DNA of 50,790 bases from an uncultured Anaerobutyricum sp. GTDB taxonomy: Bacteria; Bacillota; Clostridia; Lachnospirales; Lachnospiraceae. Under the pieces are notes generated by a model. The model did no database searches. It was not told the origin of the DNA and saw only the letters and a program-made list of their open reading frames with translations. Made by a program: the position numbers and the translations under genes. How positions within the stretch are numbered: the stretch's first letter is position 1; every line of letters starts with the position of its first letter. The DNA lies in assembly GCF_934307085.1 (NCBI RefSeq), contig NZ_CAKRCF010000020.1:1-50790 (forward strand), given 5' to 3'. Below, piece after piece: positions 18,597-27,618 of the stretch.

Positions 18597-19614
18597 AGAT
18601 TGATTCCTGCTTTTCTTCTTGTTCATTTAACTGATGCTCTACCATGTGGGTAATATTCATTACGATATCTCTTGGCTGTCCATGTACTGTGCAGCCTGCA
18701 GCTTTGATATGTCCACCACCGCCAAAGATTTTGGCAATCGCACTGACATCAACGGCATCGTTAGAACGCATACTTACTTTAAAGTTGCCATCTTTTTTTT
18801 CATAAAGAAGAATGGCACACTCGATACCTTCTGTCACGCGAAGCTGGTCGATGATTCCATCCAAATCGCTGCTGTCGATTCCATAAAAATCAAAGTCTCT
18901 TTTTCTTACGATAGAAAAAATAACTTTTCCATGTAAAAGAACAATGCTTTCCATTAATGCACGGCCAAGAATCTGATTCTGTACATAAGACTTTTTATAG
19001 AATGTTCTGTCAATAATATCTTCGGAATGAATTCCTTTTTCAAGTAAAGCTCCTGCTGTCTCCATCGTCTTTCTAGTTGTATTTGTATGCTTGAATACAC
19101 CAGTATCATGGACAATACCCATATAAAGGTCCTGTGCACAAGCAAGGGAAATCTTTTCCCAGTCAAACATATCAAACAATACTTCGCAGGTAGAAGAAGC
19201 ATCCGGCACGATAAAACGTAAGTCACCAAATCCCTCATTCGTGAAATGGTGGTCTACGCATATCTTGTACTTTGCCTCTTCAAAATACCCTTTGAAATCA
19301 TGGAGACGATCTGAATCAGAACAGTCAAGAGAAAAAAACAGGTCATACGGTCCGTCAGGATTCTTTTCCTGTGTAATCTGGTCCGCATATTTCAAAAATA
19401 AGAATTTATCCTGTACCGGTTCTAAAAATAATGTTACCTGTTTCTCTGGATACTGTTCCACGATGTAGGTATAGAGTCCGAGACAGGAACCAATGCAGTC
19501 CCCGTCCGGATTCATATGACCGGATATGGCAATTGTCTGTGCAGTCTGAACCTGACGTTCAAACTCTGCTTTTCTTTCGGCAAATGTCACATTTTCTCTC
19601 TTGTCTGTACTCAT
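18577..19614 (-). CDS. nrnA: DHH family phosphoesterase, NrnA-like
   Basis: A 345-residue enzyme of the DHH/DHHA1 family. NrnA degrades short oligoribonucleotides and dephosphorylates 3'-phosphoadenosine 5'-phosphate. Motifs are SGHMNPDGDCIGS (near 31-43, metal ligands), CVDHHFTNE (the DHH motif) and, in the DHHA1 part, GGGGHIKAAGC. The start overlaps the rbfA stop by 4 bases (ATGA), so it is translationally coupled. The order rbfA-nrnA-truB is a classic Firmicutes arrangement and supports the call. Confidence 0.93.
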   Translation of the reverse strand: MSTDKRENVTFAERKAEFERQVQTAQTIAISGHMNPDGDCIGSCLGLYTYIVEQYPEKQVTLFLEPVQDKFLFLKYADQITQEKNPDGPYDLFFSLDCSDSDRLHDFKGYFEEAKYKICVDHHFTNEGFGDLRFIVPDASSTCEVLFDMFDWEKISLACAQDLYMGIVHDTGVFKHTNTTRKTMETAGALLEKGIHSEDIIDRTFYKKSYVQNQILGRALMESIVLLHGKVIFSIVRKRDFDFYGIDSSDLDGIIDQLRVTEGIECAILLYEKKDGNFKVSMRSNDAVDVSAIAKIFGGGGHIKAAGCTVHGQPRDIVMNITHMVEHQLNEQEEKQESIYDKRNS

Positions 19615-19997
19615 TCTTCGGATGCCTCTCTTTCTCTCTCATGCATTGCTGCATTAATCTCGTCAATCTTCTTTGACATATTTACGCCATATTCAATAGA
19701 CTGATCAAGAATAAAGCGGACATCTGGTGTATTTCTTAAATTAATACTTCTTGCTAACTCGCGGCGGATATAACCGTGAGCACTTCTGAGTCCTTCTAAC
19801 GTAGATTCCTGTGCCTCTTTATCACCAAGTACGCTGATATAAGCCTTACAGGTCTTTAAGTCCGGAGCTACTTCCACAGACACAACAGAAGTCATTGGAG
19901 CGATTCTTGGGTCCTTGATTTCTCTGGAAATAATACGGCTCAGTTCTTTTAATACCTCGGAATTAATTCGAGTATTTTTTACACTGTTCTTTCTCAC
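19611..19997 (-). CDS. rbfA: 30S ribosome-binding factor A
   Basis: A 128-residue KH-fold protein that helps mature the 30S subunit and 16S rRNA 5' end. The body matches the family: INSEVLKELSRIISREIKDP, the ISVLGDKE region, and RELARSINLRNTPDVRFILD near the C-terminus. The start codon is GTG with AGGAGGTG 5-7 bases upstream. It follows infB by 14 bases. The acidic last residues are poorly conserved in the family. Confidence 0.95.
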   Translation of the reverse strand: MRKNSVKNTRINSEVLKELSRIISREIKDPRIAPMTSVVSVEVAPDLKTCKAYISVLGDKEAQESTLEGLRSAHGYIRRELARSINLRNTPDVRFILDQSIEYGVNMSKKIDEINAAMHEREREASEE

Positions 19998-20011
19998 AAC
20001 AGCACCTCCTG

Positions 20012-22546
20012 TTATCTAGGAATTTCTTCCATTACGAAAGCTTCAATCTGGTCGCCTTCTTTAATATCGTTGTATTTTTCGAAAACGATACCACATTCGA
20101 AGCCTGATTTTACTTCTTTTACGTCATCTTTGAAACGTTTCAGGGATGCAAGTTCTCCTTCGTAAATAACGATACCATCACGAACGATACGTGACTGTGC
20201 ATCTTTTGTAATTGCACCATCGAGGACATAACATCCGGCGATTGTTCCAACACCAGAAGCTTTGTAAATCTGACGTACTTCTACATGACCGATTACTTTT
20301 TCTCTGTAAACAGGGTCTAACATACCCTTGATAGCTGCTTCGATATCTTCAATCGCATTATAGATAACACGGTATAATCTCATGTCAACTTTTTCTCTCT
20401 CTGCTGCAGCTTTTGCCATTGCATCTGGACGTACATTAAATCCGATAATGATTGCGTTAGATGCAGAAGCTAAGATTACGTCAGATTCGTTGATGGCACC
20501 TACACCACCATGAACAACCTTAATCATAACTTCCTCATTGGAAAGCTTCATAAGACTCTGTTTTACGGCTTCTACAGAACCCTGCACATCGGCTTTCACA
20601 ACAAGATTTAATTCTTTTACATTACCTGCCTGAATCTGGTCAAATAAATCATCAAGAGATAATTTATTCTTTGTCTCTTCAAGCATTTTTTCTCTTCCGT
20701 ATGCGATAAATGCATCGGCAGTTGCTCTTGCTTCTTTTTCATTTCCGTGAGCCATAAGAACTTCACCGGAGAATGGTACATCGTTAAGACCAAGAATCTC
20801 TACTGGTGTAGATGGACCTGCTACTTTTACACGGTTACCCTTGTCATCCATCATCGCACGAACACGACCAAATGCGTGACCTACATTGATGCTGTCTCCT
20901 ACATGAAGCGTACCTTTCTGGATAAGGATTGTAGCAACTGGTCCACGGCCTTTATCCAGTTTGGCTTCAATAACAAGACCTCTAGCTCTTCTCTTAGCAT
21001 TTGCCTTAAGCTCTAATACTTCTGCTGTAAGAGTAATCATCTCTAAGAGTTCATCGATTCCTTCACCTGTCTTAGCAGAAACCGGTACGAATACCGTACT
21101 TCCACCCCAGTCTTCTGCGATAAGGCCATACTCTGTAAGTTCCTGTTTTACACGGTCAACGTTAGCGCCTTCTTTATCAATCTTGTTAACAGCAACGATA
21201 ACTTCTACCTCTGCAGCTTTTGCATGGTTAATAGCCTCGATTGTCTGTGGCATAACACCGTCATCGGCAGCAACTACTAAAACAGCAATATCAGTTGCCT
21301 GTGCTCCACGAAGACGCATGGATGTAAATGCCTCATGACCTGGAGTATCTAAGAATGTAATCTTTTCTCCGTTAATCTCTACCACGTAAGCACCGATATG
21401 CTGTGTGATTCCACCAGCCTCACCTGCTGTAACGTGTGTAGAACGAATCGCATCAAGAAGAGAAGTTTTACCGTGGTCAACGTGACCCATTACACAGACA
21501 ACTGGGGGTCTGCTGGTTAAGTTTCTCTCGTCCTCTTCTTCCTCTTTTAAGAGTTCTTCAATTACATCAACTTTTACTTCTTCCTCTGCGATACAGTTGT
21601 ACTCTAAAGCGATTTCTGCCGCATCATCAAAAGAAAATTCTGTGTTGATCGTTACCATCTGTCCTGCCATGAAAAGCTTCTTGATAATAACAGAAGGCTG
21701 AATCTTACAAGCATCTGCCAAATCCTTTAAGGATACTGGATCTGGAAGAGTGATGTTACGGATTACATCTTCCTTTGGTTCTTCCTGCTTTGGTGGCTGT
21801 ACTGGAGCCTGCTGTTTCTTATTATTATTCTTCTGCTTTCTTGATCCACCAAAATCATTATTGCGGTTATTGCGGCGGTTATTCTTGCCACCACGGTTTT
21901 CATTGCGGTTATTTTCCTTGTTGTCGCGGCTGTGCTCACGATTAATGTCATGGCGGTTTTCCTTACCATTTCTTGTTTCTTTTGCATTAATCGGAGTATC
22001 TCCCATAGAAGGTCTGTTTCTTCTGTCATTTCCGTTGCGGTTATTATTGCGGTTGTCTCCGCGATTGTCATTACGTCCACCACGGTTATCATTATTACGG
22101 TTGTTATTTCTTCCGTCTCCACGATTTTCATTGCGATTATTATTTCTATCTCCGCGATTGTCATTACGGTTGTTACGTCCGCCACGATTATCGTTATTAC
22201 GGTTATTGTTTCTTCCGTCTCCGCGGTTATCATTACGTCCGTTACGATTATCGTTATTACGGTTGTTATTTCTTCCGTCTCCACGATTTTCATTGCGGTT
22301 ATTATTTCTATCTCCACGGTTGTCACTTCTGTTGCCACGATTATCGTTACCACGATTTTCATTATTACCGCGGTTGTTACCAGACTCTCTTTTCTGGAAT
22401 TTTGCTTTTAATTTATCTACATGTTCATCTGATACTGTACTCATATGACTCTGTACTTCAACTCCCTGCTGTTTTAATTCTGCAATAATTTCCTTGCTGC
22501 TTTTATCTAATAACTTTGCTATTTCATGTACTCTCATTTTTGGCAT
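20012..22546 (-). CDS. infB: Translation initiation factor IF-2
   Basis: An 844-residue GTPase that places initiator tRNA on the 30S subunit. The first 50 residues ([19 protein letters not shown]) are the IF2N domain. Residues about 55-240 are a low-complexity tract dominated by Asn, Arg, Gly and Asp in repeats such as [12 protein letters not shown] second IF2N-like module follows ([20 protein letters not shown]). The G domain begins near 350 with [11 protein letters not shown], then [12 protein letters not shown] and NKIDK, followed by domains II-IV. The start has GGAGGG upstream. The composition of the linker is unusual (see findings), but the enzyme core is intact. Confidence 0.98.
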   Translation of the reverse strand: MPKMRVHEIAKLLDKSSKEIIAELKQQGVEVQSHMSTVSDEHVDKLKAKFQKRESGNNRGNNENRGNDNRGNRSDNRGDRNNNRNENRGDGRNNNRNNDNRNGRNDNRGDGRNNNRNNDNRGGRNNRNDNRGDRNNNRNENRGDGRNNNRNNDNRGGRNDNRGDNRNNNRNGNDRRNRPSMGDTPINAKETRNGKENRHDINREHSRDNKENNRNENRGGKNNRRNNRNNDFGGSRKQKNNNKKQQAPVQPPKQEEPKEDVIRNITLPDPVSLKDLADACKIQPSVIIKKLFMAGQMVTINTEFSFDDAAEIALEYNCIAEEEVKVDVIEELLKEEEEDERNLTSRPPVVCVMGHVDHGKTSLLDAIRSTHVTAGEAGGITQHIGAYVVEINGEKITFLDTPGHEAFTSMRLRGAQATDIAVLVVAADDGVMPQTIEAINHAKAAEVEVIVAVNKIDKEGANVDRVKQELTEYGLIAEDWGGSTVFVPVSAKTGEGIDELLEMITLTAEVLELKANAKRRARGLVIEAKLDKGRGPVATILIQKGTLHVGDSINVGHAFGRVRAMMDDKGNRVKVAGPSTPVEILGLNDVPFSGEVLMAHGNEKEARATADAFIAYGREKMLEETKNKLSLDDLFDQIQAGNVKELNLVVKADVQGSVEAVKQSLMKLSNEEVMIKVVHGGVGAINESDVILASASNAIIIGFNVRPDAMAKAAAEREKVDMRLYRVIYNAIEDIEAAIKGMLDPVYREKVIGHVEVRQIYKASGVGTIAGCYVLDGAITKDAQSRIVRDGIVIYEGELASLKRFKDDVKEVKSGFECGIVFEKYNDIKEGDQIEAFVMEEIPR

Positions 22547-22549
22547 ACA

Positions 22550-22870
22550 CTATCCCTCCATATTCAGATTTATTTTCTTTACGATTGATTTTGCAAAACC
22601 TTCATCTAAGATACAGATGGAAGCCCTGTACGCTTTACCTATCCAATGCCCTAATTCTTCTTTTGTTGCAAAGATTTCCATAGGTACTTTATAATACTTA
22701 CACATGTTTCGGAACAATTTTTTTGTATTGTCAGAAGCATCTTCTGCTACAATTACCAGACAGGCATTGCCGGATTTTACTTCCTTTTCAGTAGAAAACT
22801 CACCACTGGCAACTTTTCCTGCCTTAGCAGCAAGCCCCAACATGGATAACACCTTACTGTTTTGTGTCAA
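22550..22870 (-). CDS. ylxQ: YlxQ-like protein, ribosomal L7Ae family
   Basis: A 106-residue protein of the L7Ae/L30e RNA-binding family. GLAAKAGKVASGEF and the strand-helix segment ACLVIVAEDASDNTKK match the fold, which binds kink-turn RNA. YlxQ lies between ylxR and infB in most Firmicutes, as here, 3 bases before infB. The start codon appears to be TTG at 22870, overlapping the end of ylxR by 17 bases, with GAGGAG about 10 bases upstream. A GTG at 22852 is an alternative. The exact RNA target is unknown. Confidence 0.88.
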   Translation of the reverse strand: MTQNSKVLSMLGLAAKAGKVASGEFSTEKEVKSGNACLVIVAEDASDNTKKLFRNMCKYYKVPMEIFATKEELGHWIGKAYRASICILDEGFAKSIVKKINLNMEG

Positions 22871-23129
22871 GTTCCTTCAACTCCTCTTCTAATCGGTCAT
22901 ATATCTCATCAGGAATGGAAATCTTTAATGATCGTTCCAGTCCTTTTGAACGTCTTGCTTTCTGAAGACACTCTGTACAAAAGCAAAGATAGGCTCCTCT
23001 GCCATTTTGCTTTCCCTTCGCATCAAGGACAACTTCATTCTCTGGAGTCTTGATTACCCGAAGCATTTCCTTTTTGGTCTTCATTTCGCGACAGCCTACA
23101 CACTGTCTAAGTGGTATCTTCTTTCCCAT
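22854..23129 (-). CDS. ylxR: YlxR-like RNA-binding protein (DUF448)
   Basis: A 91-residue basic protein. It carries the family sequence PLRQCVGCREMKTKKEMLRV with CVGC, then GKQNGRGAYLCFCTECLQKA with a second Cys cluster. The family binds RNA or nucleic acid and has been linked to RNase P and to nucleoid regulation. It lies between nusA and ylxQ as expected. GGTGAACAGCT precedes the ATG, a fair ribosome site. Confidence 0.92.
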   Translation of the reverse strand: MGKKIPLRQCVGCREMKTKKEMLRVIKTPENEVVLDAKGKQNGRGAYLCFCTECLQKARRSKGLERSLKISIPDEIYDRLEEELKELDTKQ

Positions 23130-23151
23130 AGCTGTTCACCAGATCCCATTC

Positions 23152-24399
23152 TTACTGTTCGTCTGTGTCAGCTTCCTCAGAAGAAACTTCCTCTTCGGAA
23201 TCTTCCACTGTTTCTGGTTCTTCTGTTACCTCGTCTGCTTCAGATACTTTATCTGCAGCTTCGCTTTCATAAACTTCTGCCTCTTCTATCGGTGCTTCAA
23301 GATCAAAATCTGCCTCTGCATCAAAATCACCAAAATCATCACCGAAATCTAACTCTTCTGAAAGTTCGGCTGCCTGACTCTCACTCTTAATATCAATCTT
23401 ATATCCTGTAAGTTTTGCTGCAAGACGGGCATTCTGACCTTCCTTACCAATAGCAAGAGAAAGCTGATAATCTGGAACTACAACACGTGCACTCTTCTCT
23501 TCTTCATCAACTTCTACAGAAACAACATTTGATGGGCTTAATGCATTCTCAATTAATACTGCTGGATCATCATTCCATTCAATAATATCGATTTTTTCTC
23601 CACGCAAATCACTTACGATAGCATTAACACGGGCACCATTAATACCTACACATGCTCCTACAGGATCTACGTTTGCATCGTTAGATACTACTGCAATCTT
23701 GGTACGAGAACCTGCCTCACGGGCAATGCTCTTAATCTCTACTGTTCCATCATAAACTTCTGCAACTTCTTTTTCAAAAAGTCTCTTGACAAGTTCTGGA
23801 TGTGTTCTGGAAACTAAGATCTTAGGTCCCTTGTTTGTATCTTTTACTTCTACAATATAAAGCTTGATACGGTCTGTTGGTTTAAATACCTCACCCTTAA
23901 CCTGCTCTTTTTCTGTGAGAACAGCATCTGTCTTATCATCAAGACTTACACTAATATTCTTTCCATTACAACGTTGTACTACACCTGTTACGATATCTTT
24001 TTCTTTATGTGCAAAATGTTCAAATACGACTCTTCTTTCTTCTTCTTTAATCTTCTGCACAATAACGCTTCTTGCATGCTGCGCTGCGATTCTTCCAAAG
24101 TTCTTTGGAGTCACTTCGATGTTTACTACATCACCAATCTCATAGTGGAAACGAATCATCTTAGCATCTGCTAAACTAATCTGTGTAGCTGGATCTTCTA
24201 CTTCTTCCACAACTGTTTTTTCTACATAAACAGAAATATCACCAGTTTCTCTATCCATGTTTACCTTTACAATGGCATTCTTTCCAAAGTCACGGTTACA
24301 TGCTGCAACTAAAGAATCCTCAATTGCCTGCATAATTACTTCTTTTTCAATATGTTTCTCTTTTTGTAATTGATTTAAAGCATCAATTAATTCACTCAT
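23152..24399 (-). CDS. nusA: Transcription termination/antitermination factor NusA
   Basis: A 415-residue factor that binds RNA polymerase and nascent RNA. The N-terminal polymerase-binding domain (about 1-125) opens LIDALNQLQKEKHIEKEVIM. An S1 domain (about 132-200) and two KH domains follow (signatures DPVGACVGINGARVNAIV and LAIGKEGQNARLAAKLTGYK). The last 70 residues are an acidic tail rich in Glu and Asp. It lacks the extra C-terminal repeats of E. coli NusA, which is normal for Firmicutes. AGGAGG lies 10 bases before the ATG. It follows rimP by 32 bases. Confidence 0.97.
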   Translation of the reverse strand: MSELIDALNQLQKEKHIEKEVIMQAIEDSLVAACNRDFGKNAIVKVNMDRETGDISVYVEKTVVEEVEDPATQISLADAKMIRFHYEIGDVVNIEVTPKNFGRIAAQHARSVIVQKIKEEERRVVFEHFAHKEKDIVTGVVQRCNGKNISVSLDDKTDAVLTEKEQVKGEVFKPTDRIKLYIVEVKDTNKGPKILVSRTHPELVKRLFEKEVAEVYDGTVEIKSIAREAGSRTKIAVVSNDANVDPVGACVGINGARVNAIVSDLRGEKIDIIEWNDDPAVLIENALSPSNVVSVEVDEEEKSARVVVPDYQLSLAIGKEGQNARLAAKLTGYKIDIKSESQAAELSEELDFGDDFGDFDAEADFDLEAPIEEAEVYESEAADKVSEADEVTEEPETVEDSEEEVSSEEADTDEQ

Positions 24400-24431
24400 T
24401 TTCTCTTATCCTCCTGCTTACTTCTATATTC

Positions 24432-24893
24432 TTAAAAATCAATGGCAAGACGAATCATGGCAATATCCTTACGGTCAAGTACCAGTTCGCTTTCTTCTAT
24501 TTCAATAGTAACGGTATCTTCTGTAAAGTCTTTTAAGACTCCTTCGAATTCCTTTTGTTTGTCAATTGCTTTGTAAAGCTTACACTCTACTGTCTTTCCA
24601 AGACTTCTCTTAAAGTCTTTCTCCTTCTTAAGTGGTCTTCCAAGACCTGGCGAACTTACTTCTAAAATATAAGCATCGGAAATGAAATCTTCTGCGTCGA
24701 GCTTTTCTTCCAGGGCACGGCTGATTAATACGCAGTCATCAATATTGATACCGCCCTCTTTATCTGCATACACACGCAGATACCAGTTCGCACCTTCTCT
24801 TACATACTCTACATCAACAAGTTCAAAATGATTCTCCTCAATAATCGGAGTTACCAGTTCTTCCGTCTTTGCAACAATCTCTGTTCTTTTCAT
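24432..24893 (-). CDS. rimP: Ribosome maturation factor RimP
   Basis: About 153 residues. RimP (former YhbC/DUF150) helps assemble the 30S subunit. The N-terminal alpha-beta domain contains FELVDVEYVREGANWYLRVY. The middle has LEVSSPGLGRPL, the most conserved segment of the family, and an Sm-like C-terminal domain follows. The start at 24893 (MKRTEIVAKTEE) has GAGGTGA 8 bases upstream. An ATG 48 bases earlier is not supported. It is the first gene of the nusA-infB operon and has its own promoter and leader hairpin upstream. Confidence 0.95.
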   Translation of the reverse strand: MKRTEIVAKTEELVTPIIEENHFELVDVEYVREGANWYLRVYADKEGGINIDDCVLISRALEEKLDAEDFISDAYILEVSSPGLGRPLKKEKDFKRSLGKTVECKLYKAIDKQKEFEGVLKDFTEDTVTIEIEESELVLDRKDIAMIRLAIDF

Positions 24894-24923
24894 GTTGATT
24901 CTCACCTCTTTCCCAGACATACA

Positions 24924-24951
24924 ATAAGAGTGGGCACCCACCCACTCTTAT
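24924..24951 (-). promoter_or_regulatory. Leader hairpin of the rimP-nusA-infB operon
   Basis: ATAAGAGTGGG and CCCACTCTTAT pair over 11 bases with a 6-base loop, just downstream of the predicted start site and 30 bases before rimP. No T-run follows, so it is not a terminator. It may control RNA stability or bind an operon product. The gene context recalls described rimP leader RNAs, but I cannot confirm that it is one. Confidence 0.6.
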
Positions 24952-24972
24952 CATCTACAGTATACTATTTGT

Positions 24973-25001
24973 AGTATAACAGGTTTTTCTTTGTTTATCA
25001 A
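24973..25001 (-). promoter_or_regulatory. Sigma-A type promoter of the rimP operon
   Basis: On the minus strand TTGATA (25001-24996) and TATACT (24978-24973) are 17 bases apart. Transcription would start near 24966, a few bases before the leader hairpin. It drives rimP through truB and perhaps ribF. Confidence 0.8.
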
Positions 25002-25050
25002 GAGATTTCTTTAAAAATTACCCGTTATCCCACTTTTTTGTGACATTTGC

Positions 25051-27534
25051 TTAATTCTCCTCTGTCTCAATAGGGTCTGTTTCAATAACAAACTTGACAC
25101 TTCCTTCAGCATTCTTTTTAATTCCACCGAAAGATTTGTACTTTTTGTCTGCTTTCTTTACAGCTTTGAAATGATTAATTACACTGTCAAGGTCATCTCC
25201 TGCCAGATCAGAAAGCTTGCTGATTCCGTCATCATTAAATGTCTTTAATCCTTTTGTAAGTGTATCACTTCCTGTAGCAAGCTTATCGATACCAGAAGTA
25301 AGCTGGCCGCCTGCAGAATCTAACTTATTCATTCCAGAAGAAAGACTCTGTATACCGATTGCTGCTGCATTCACACCCTGTGCATATGCCTTTACTCCAG
25401 TTACTAACTGCTCACTTCCTGCTACTAACTTACCTGTTCCTGCATCTACAGAGCTTGCTCCTGTAGTAAGTGCACTGTTATTACCCATTAATGTTGCCGC
25501 TCCCTGTGTCATAGTATTAAGACCGCTAGAAAGGCTACTAATACCAGAAGTAAGTTCCTTCATACCACTTGTTAAAGTCTTATTATTTGCAGTCAGTGCT
25601 TTTGCTCCAGTATTCAGGTCATTAACGCCTTTGATAAGTGCTGGAATCTGGCTGGCTGCATCAGACAATTCCGCTGTATTTGAGGCAAACTGCTCTAAAA
25701 TCGTTGCCTGCTTCTGCATATCTTTAAGAAGTGCTTCCATACTGTCAAGGCTTACATTAATCGTTCCAACATCCAATTTATCTAAGTCAGATGGCTTATC
25801 ACCCAATACAGCTTTTGCATCAGAAGCTACCCCACTGATACTAATACTTCCTGTATCAACACTAATATCAATCTGATTACTGATGGCACCTTTTAATGCA
25901 GACTTCATCTCAGGTGTTAATCCATCCATATCTACACTATCAATCGCAGACGCTACCTGAGATTTTGCTTTAGATGTTGCTTCACTGTTAATAGAATTCT
26001 TCTTCTCTTCTAACTGATTATTTGCCTGACTGCTCGCCTTGCTGTCCACATCATCTAATGCAGCTTTTGCATTATTAAACTTCTCTGAAACTTCTTTATT
26101 ATGTGCATCAATCTTACTATTGTGAGCTTCTACTGCTGCAGATAATTTATTTACTTTTTCAATTGCAGATTCAATCTCTGAAGCAGATTCTTTTAAGGCT
26201 TTTGCATCGCTTTCCAATGCATTAGAAGCTTCCTTTACTGCCTTTAATTCCGCATCACTTGGAAGCTTTAAGTTGCTCATTCCTGATACTTTACTATTTA
26301 GCTGTGAGATTCCTGATGCAAGACTGCTTGCACCTTCTGTATAACTTGTAATGCCCTTTGAAAGAGCTCCGGCGCCTTCCTCTAACTTGTCTGTACCACT
26401 TGCTGCTGACTGTAATCCAGCATCTAAACTAGATACACCCTTTGTGTAAGAAGAAATTCCGGAATTTAATGCTTTTGTTCCTTTTTTCAGAGCCTTTAAT
26501 CCTTCATTCAAAGATTCTACTCCCGACTGTAATTGACTGCTCTTAGAGTTCAGTGTATTAAGACCAGATACAAGCTGTTTTACACCACTATTTGCAGTGG
26601 AAACCCCCTTTGTATATTCTCCGGCAGAAGAAGAAAGTGTTCCCATACCATCAGATAATGCTTCACTTCCATCGATTAACTTATCGGTTGCATCTGTAAG
26701 CTTATCCATGCTGTCTTTTAAATCATCAACATCATTTAAATCACTTGTGTCAATATCTTTTAAAGTTCCAGTTGTGGCTGCTGTTGCTGTTAACGCAAGC
26801 TCAAATTTATCTGCTTTTGCTGTTACTTCCACATATTCTGGAATATCAACATCCTGTAACTTATCATAAGAGGCGAGATTTAAACTGCTCTTTAACCCTG
26901 GAAATGCAAGGCCAACAACGACATTCTTATCTCCATCACTGATTACTTTACCATTTGTAACTTCGATATTAGAAAATACATCAGAAGAAAGAATCATTCC
27001 TGTCACCATTGTAAATGGTGTCTTTACATTATAATTCTTACCTTTTACTTTTACTGTCTGGCTGGAATTATTATAATAATCAAAACGAATCTTTACTTCA
27101 CCGCTCTTACCCGCCATATCCTTTGGATCCATCTTTTTGCCATCAAGATAATAGGTAACCTTCATGCTTACTGGAAGTTCTTCGTTAGATTCTCCCTGAT
27201 AATAAATATCGTTACCTTTAGAATCCCACACAATAGAACCATCGGCATTCTGAGTAAATGTCTCATCACCTTTTACATTTTTGATATTTTCAAGATTGGA
27301 AAAGTCCTCTAATGTATCACTGCTGTTATGATTTTTTAACCAGTCACTTACTGTAATCTTATCTACACTTCCATCTGCATTCGCATTGACATAGACTGTT
27401 TCTGTCTTATCTTCCTTTTTGGAATCCTTCTTATTTGCTGCACTGACCGGCATCGCAATTCCTACTGCCATCATAGCACTCATGAGAATTGCAAATGCTC
27501 TGGATGTGTGTTTTACAAATTTTCTATTTCTCAT
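25051..27534 (-). CDS. Exported coiled-coil protein with LxxG heptad repeats
   Basis: About 827 residues. The N-terminus is a signal peptide or anchor (basic start, then AFAILMSAMMAVGIAMPVSA). Residues about 30-260 form a beta-rich domain. From about 270 to 770 there are repeats of the form xxxLxxG (LSDGMGTLSSSAGEY, LASGISQLNSKVSG), separated by a Lys/Ala/Glu-rich coiled-coil block near 430-600. No C-terminal membrane helix is visible. The repeat type is known from YhgE/Pip, from ESX-associated proteins and from extracellular loops of MMPL exporters. The start at 27534 follows GGGAGTG. It is the second gene after the MMPL protein. It probably acts on the outer face of the membrane as that exporter's partner (inference). 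Confidence 0.85.
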   Translation of the reverse strand: MRNRKFVKHTSRAFAILMSAMMAVGIAMPVSAANKKDSKKEDKTETVYVNANADGSVDKITVSDWLKNHNSSDTLEDFSNLENIKNVKGDETFTQNADGSIVWDSKGNDIYYQGESNEELPVSMKVTYYLDGKKMDPKDMAGKSGEVKIRFDYYNNSSQTVKVKGKNYNVKTPFTMVTGMILSSDVFSNIEVTNGKVISDGDKNVVVGLAFPGLKSSLNLASYDKLQDVDIPEYVEVTAKADKFELALTATAATTGTLKDIDTSDLNDVDDLKDSMDKLTDATDKLIDGSEALSDGMGTLSSSAGEYTKGVSTANSGVKQLVSGLNTLNSKSSQLQSGVESLNEGLKALKKGTKALNSGISSYTKGVSSLDAGLQSAASGTDKLEEGAGALSKGITSYTEGASSLASGISQLNSKVSGMSNLKLPSDAELKAVKEASNALESDAKALKESASEIESAIEKVNKLSAAVEAHNSKIDAHNKEVSEKFNNAKAALDDVDSKASSQANNQLEEKKNSINSEATSKAKSQVASAIDSVDMDGLTPEMKSALKGAISNQIDISVDTGSISISGVASDAKAVLGDKPSDLDKLDVGTINVSLDSMEALLKDMQKQATILEQFASNTAELSDAASQIPALIKGVNDLNTGAKALTANNKTLTSGMKELTSGISSLSSGLNTMTQGAATLMGNNSALTTGASSVDAGTGKLVAGSEQLVTGVKAYAQGVNAAAIGIQSLSSGMNKLDSAGGQLTSGIDKLATGSDTLTKGLKTFNDDGISKLSDLAGDDLDSVINHFKAVKKADKKYKSFGGIKKNAEGSVKFVIETDPIETEEN

Positions 27535-27618
27535 CTCTATCACTCCCTAAATTTATACTCCTGAAATCTTCTACATGACATACAATGCTGCAATTATATA
27601 AGATTTCAGGATTAAATA

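Noticed and set aside
22060..22400. Regularly spaced repeats that resemble a CRISPR array at first sight
   Set aside because: The repeats are inside the infB coding frame, vary in unit length, have no unique spacers, and no cas gene is near.
21750..22448. Long plus-strand Leu/Arg-rich frame of 232 codons opposite infB
   Set aside because: It is the antisense of the repetitive IF-2 linker. The open frame results from the biased codons of that repeat, not from a gene.
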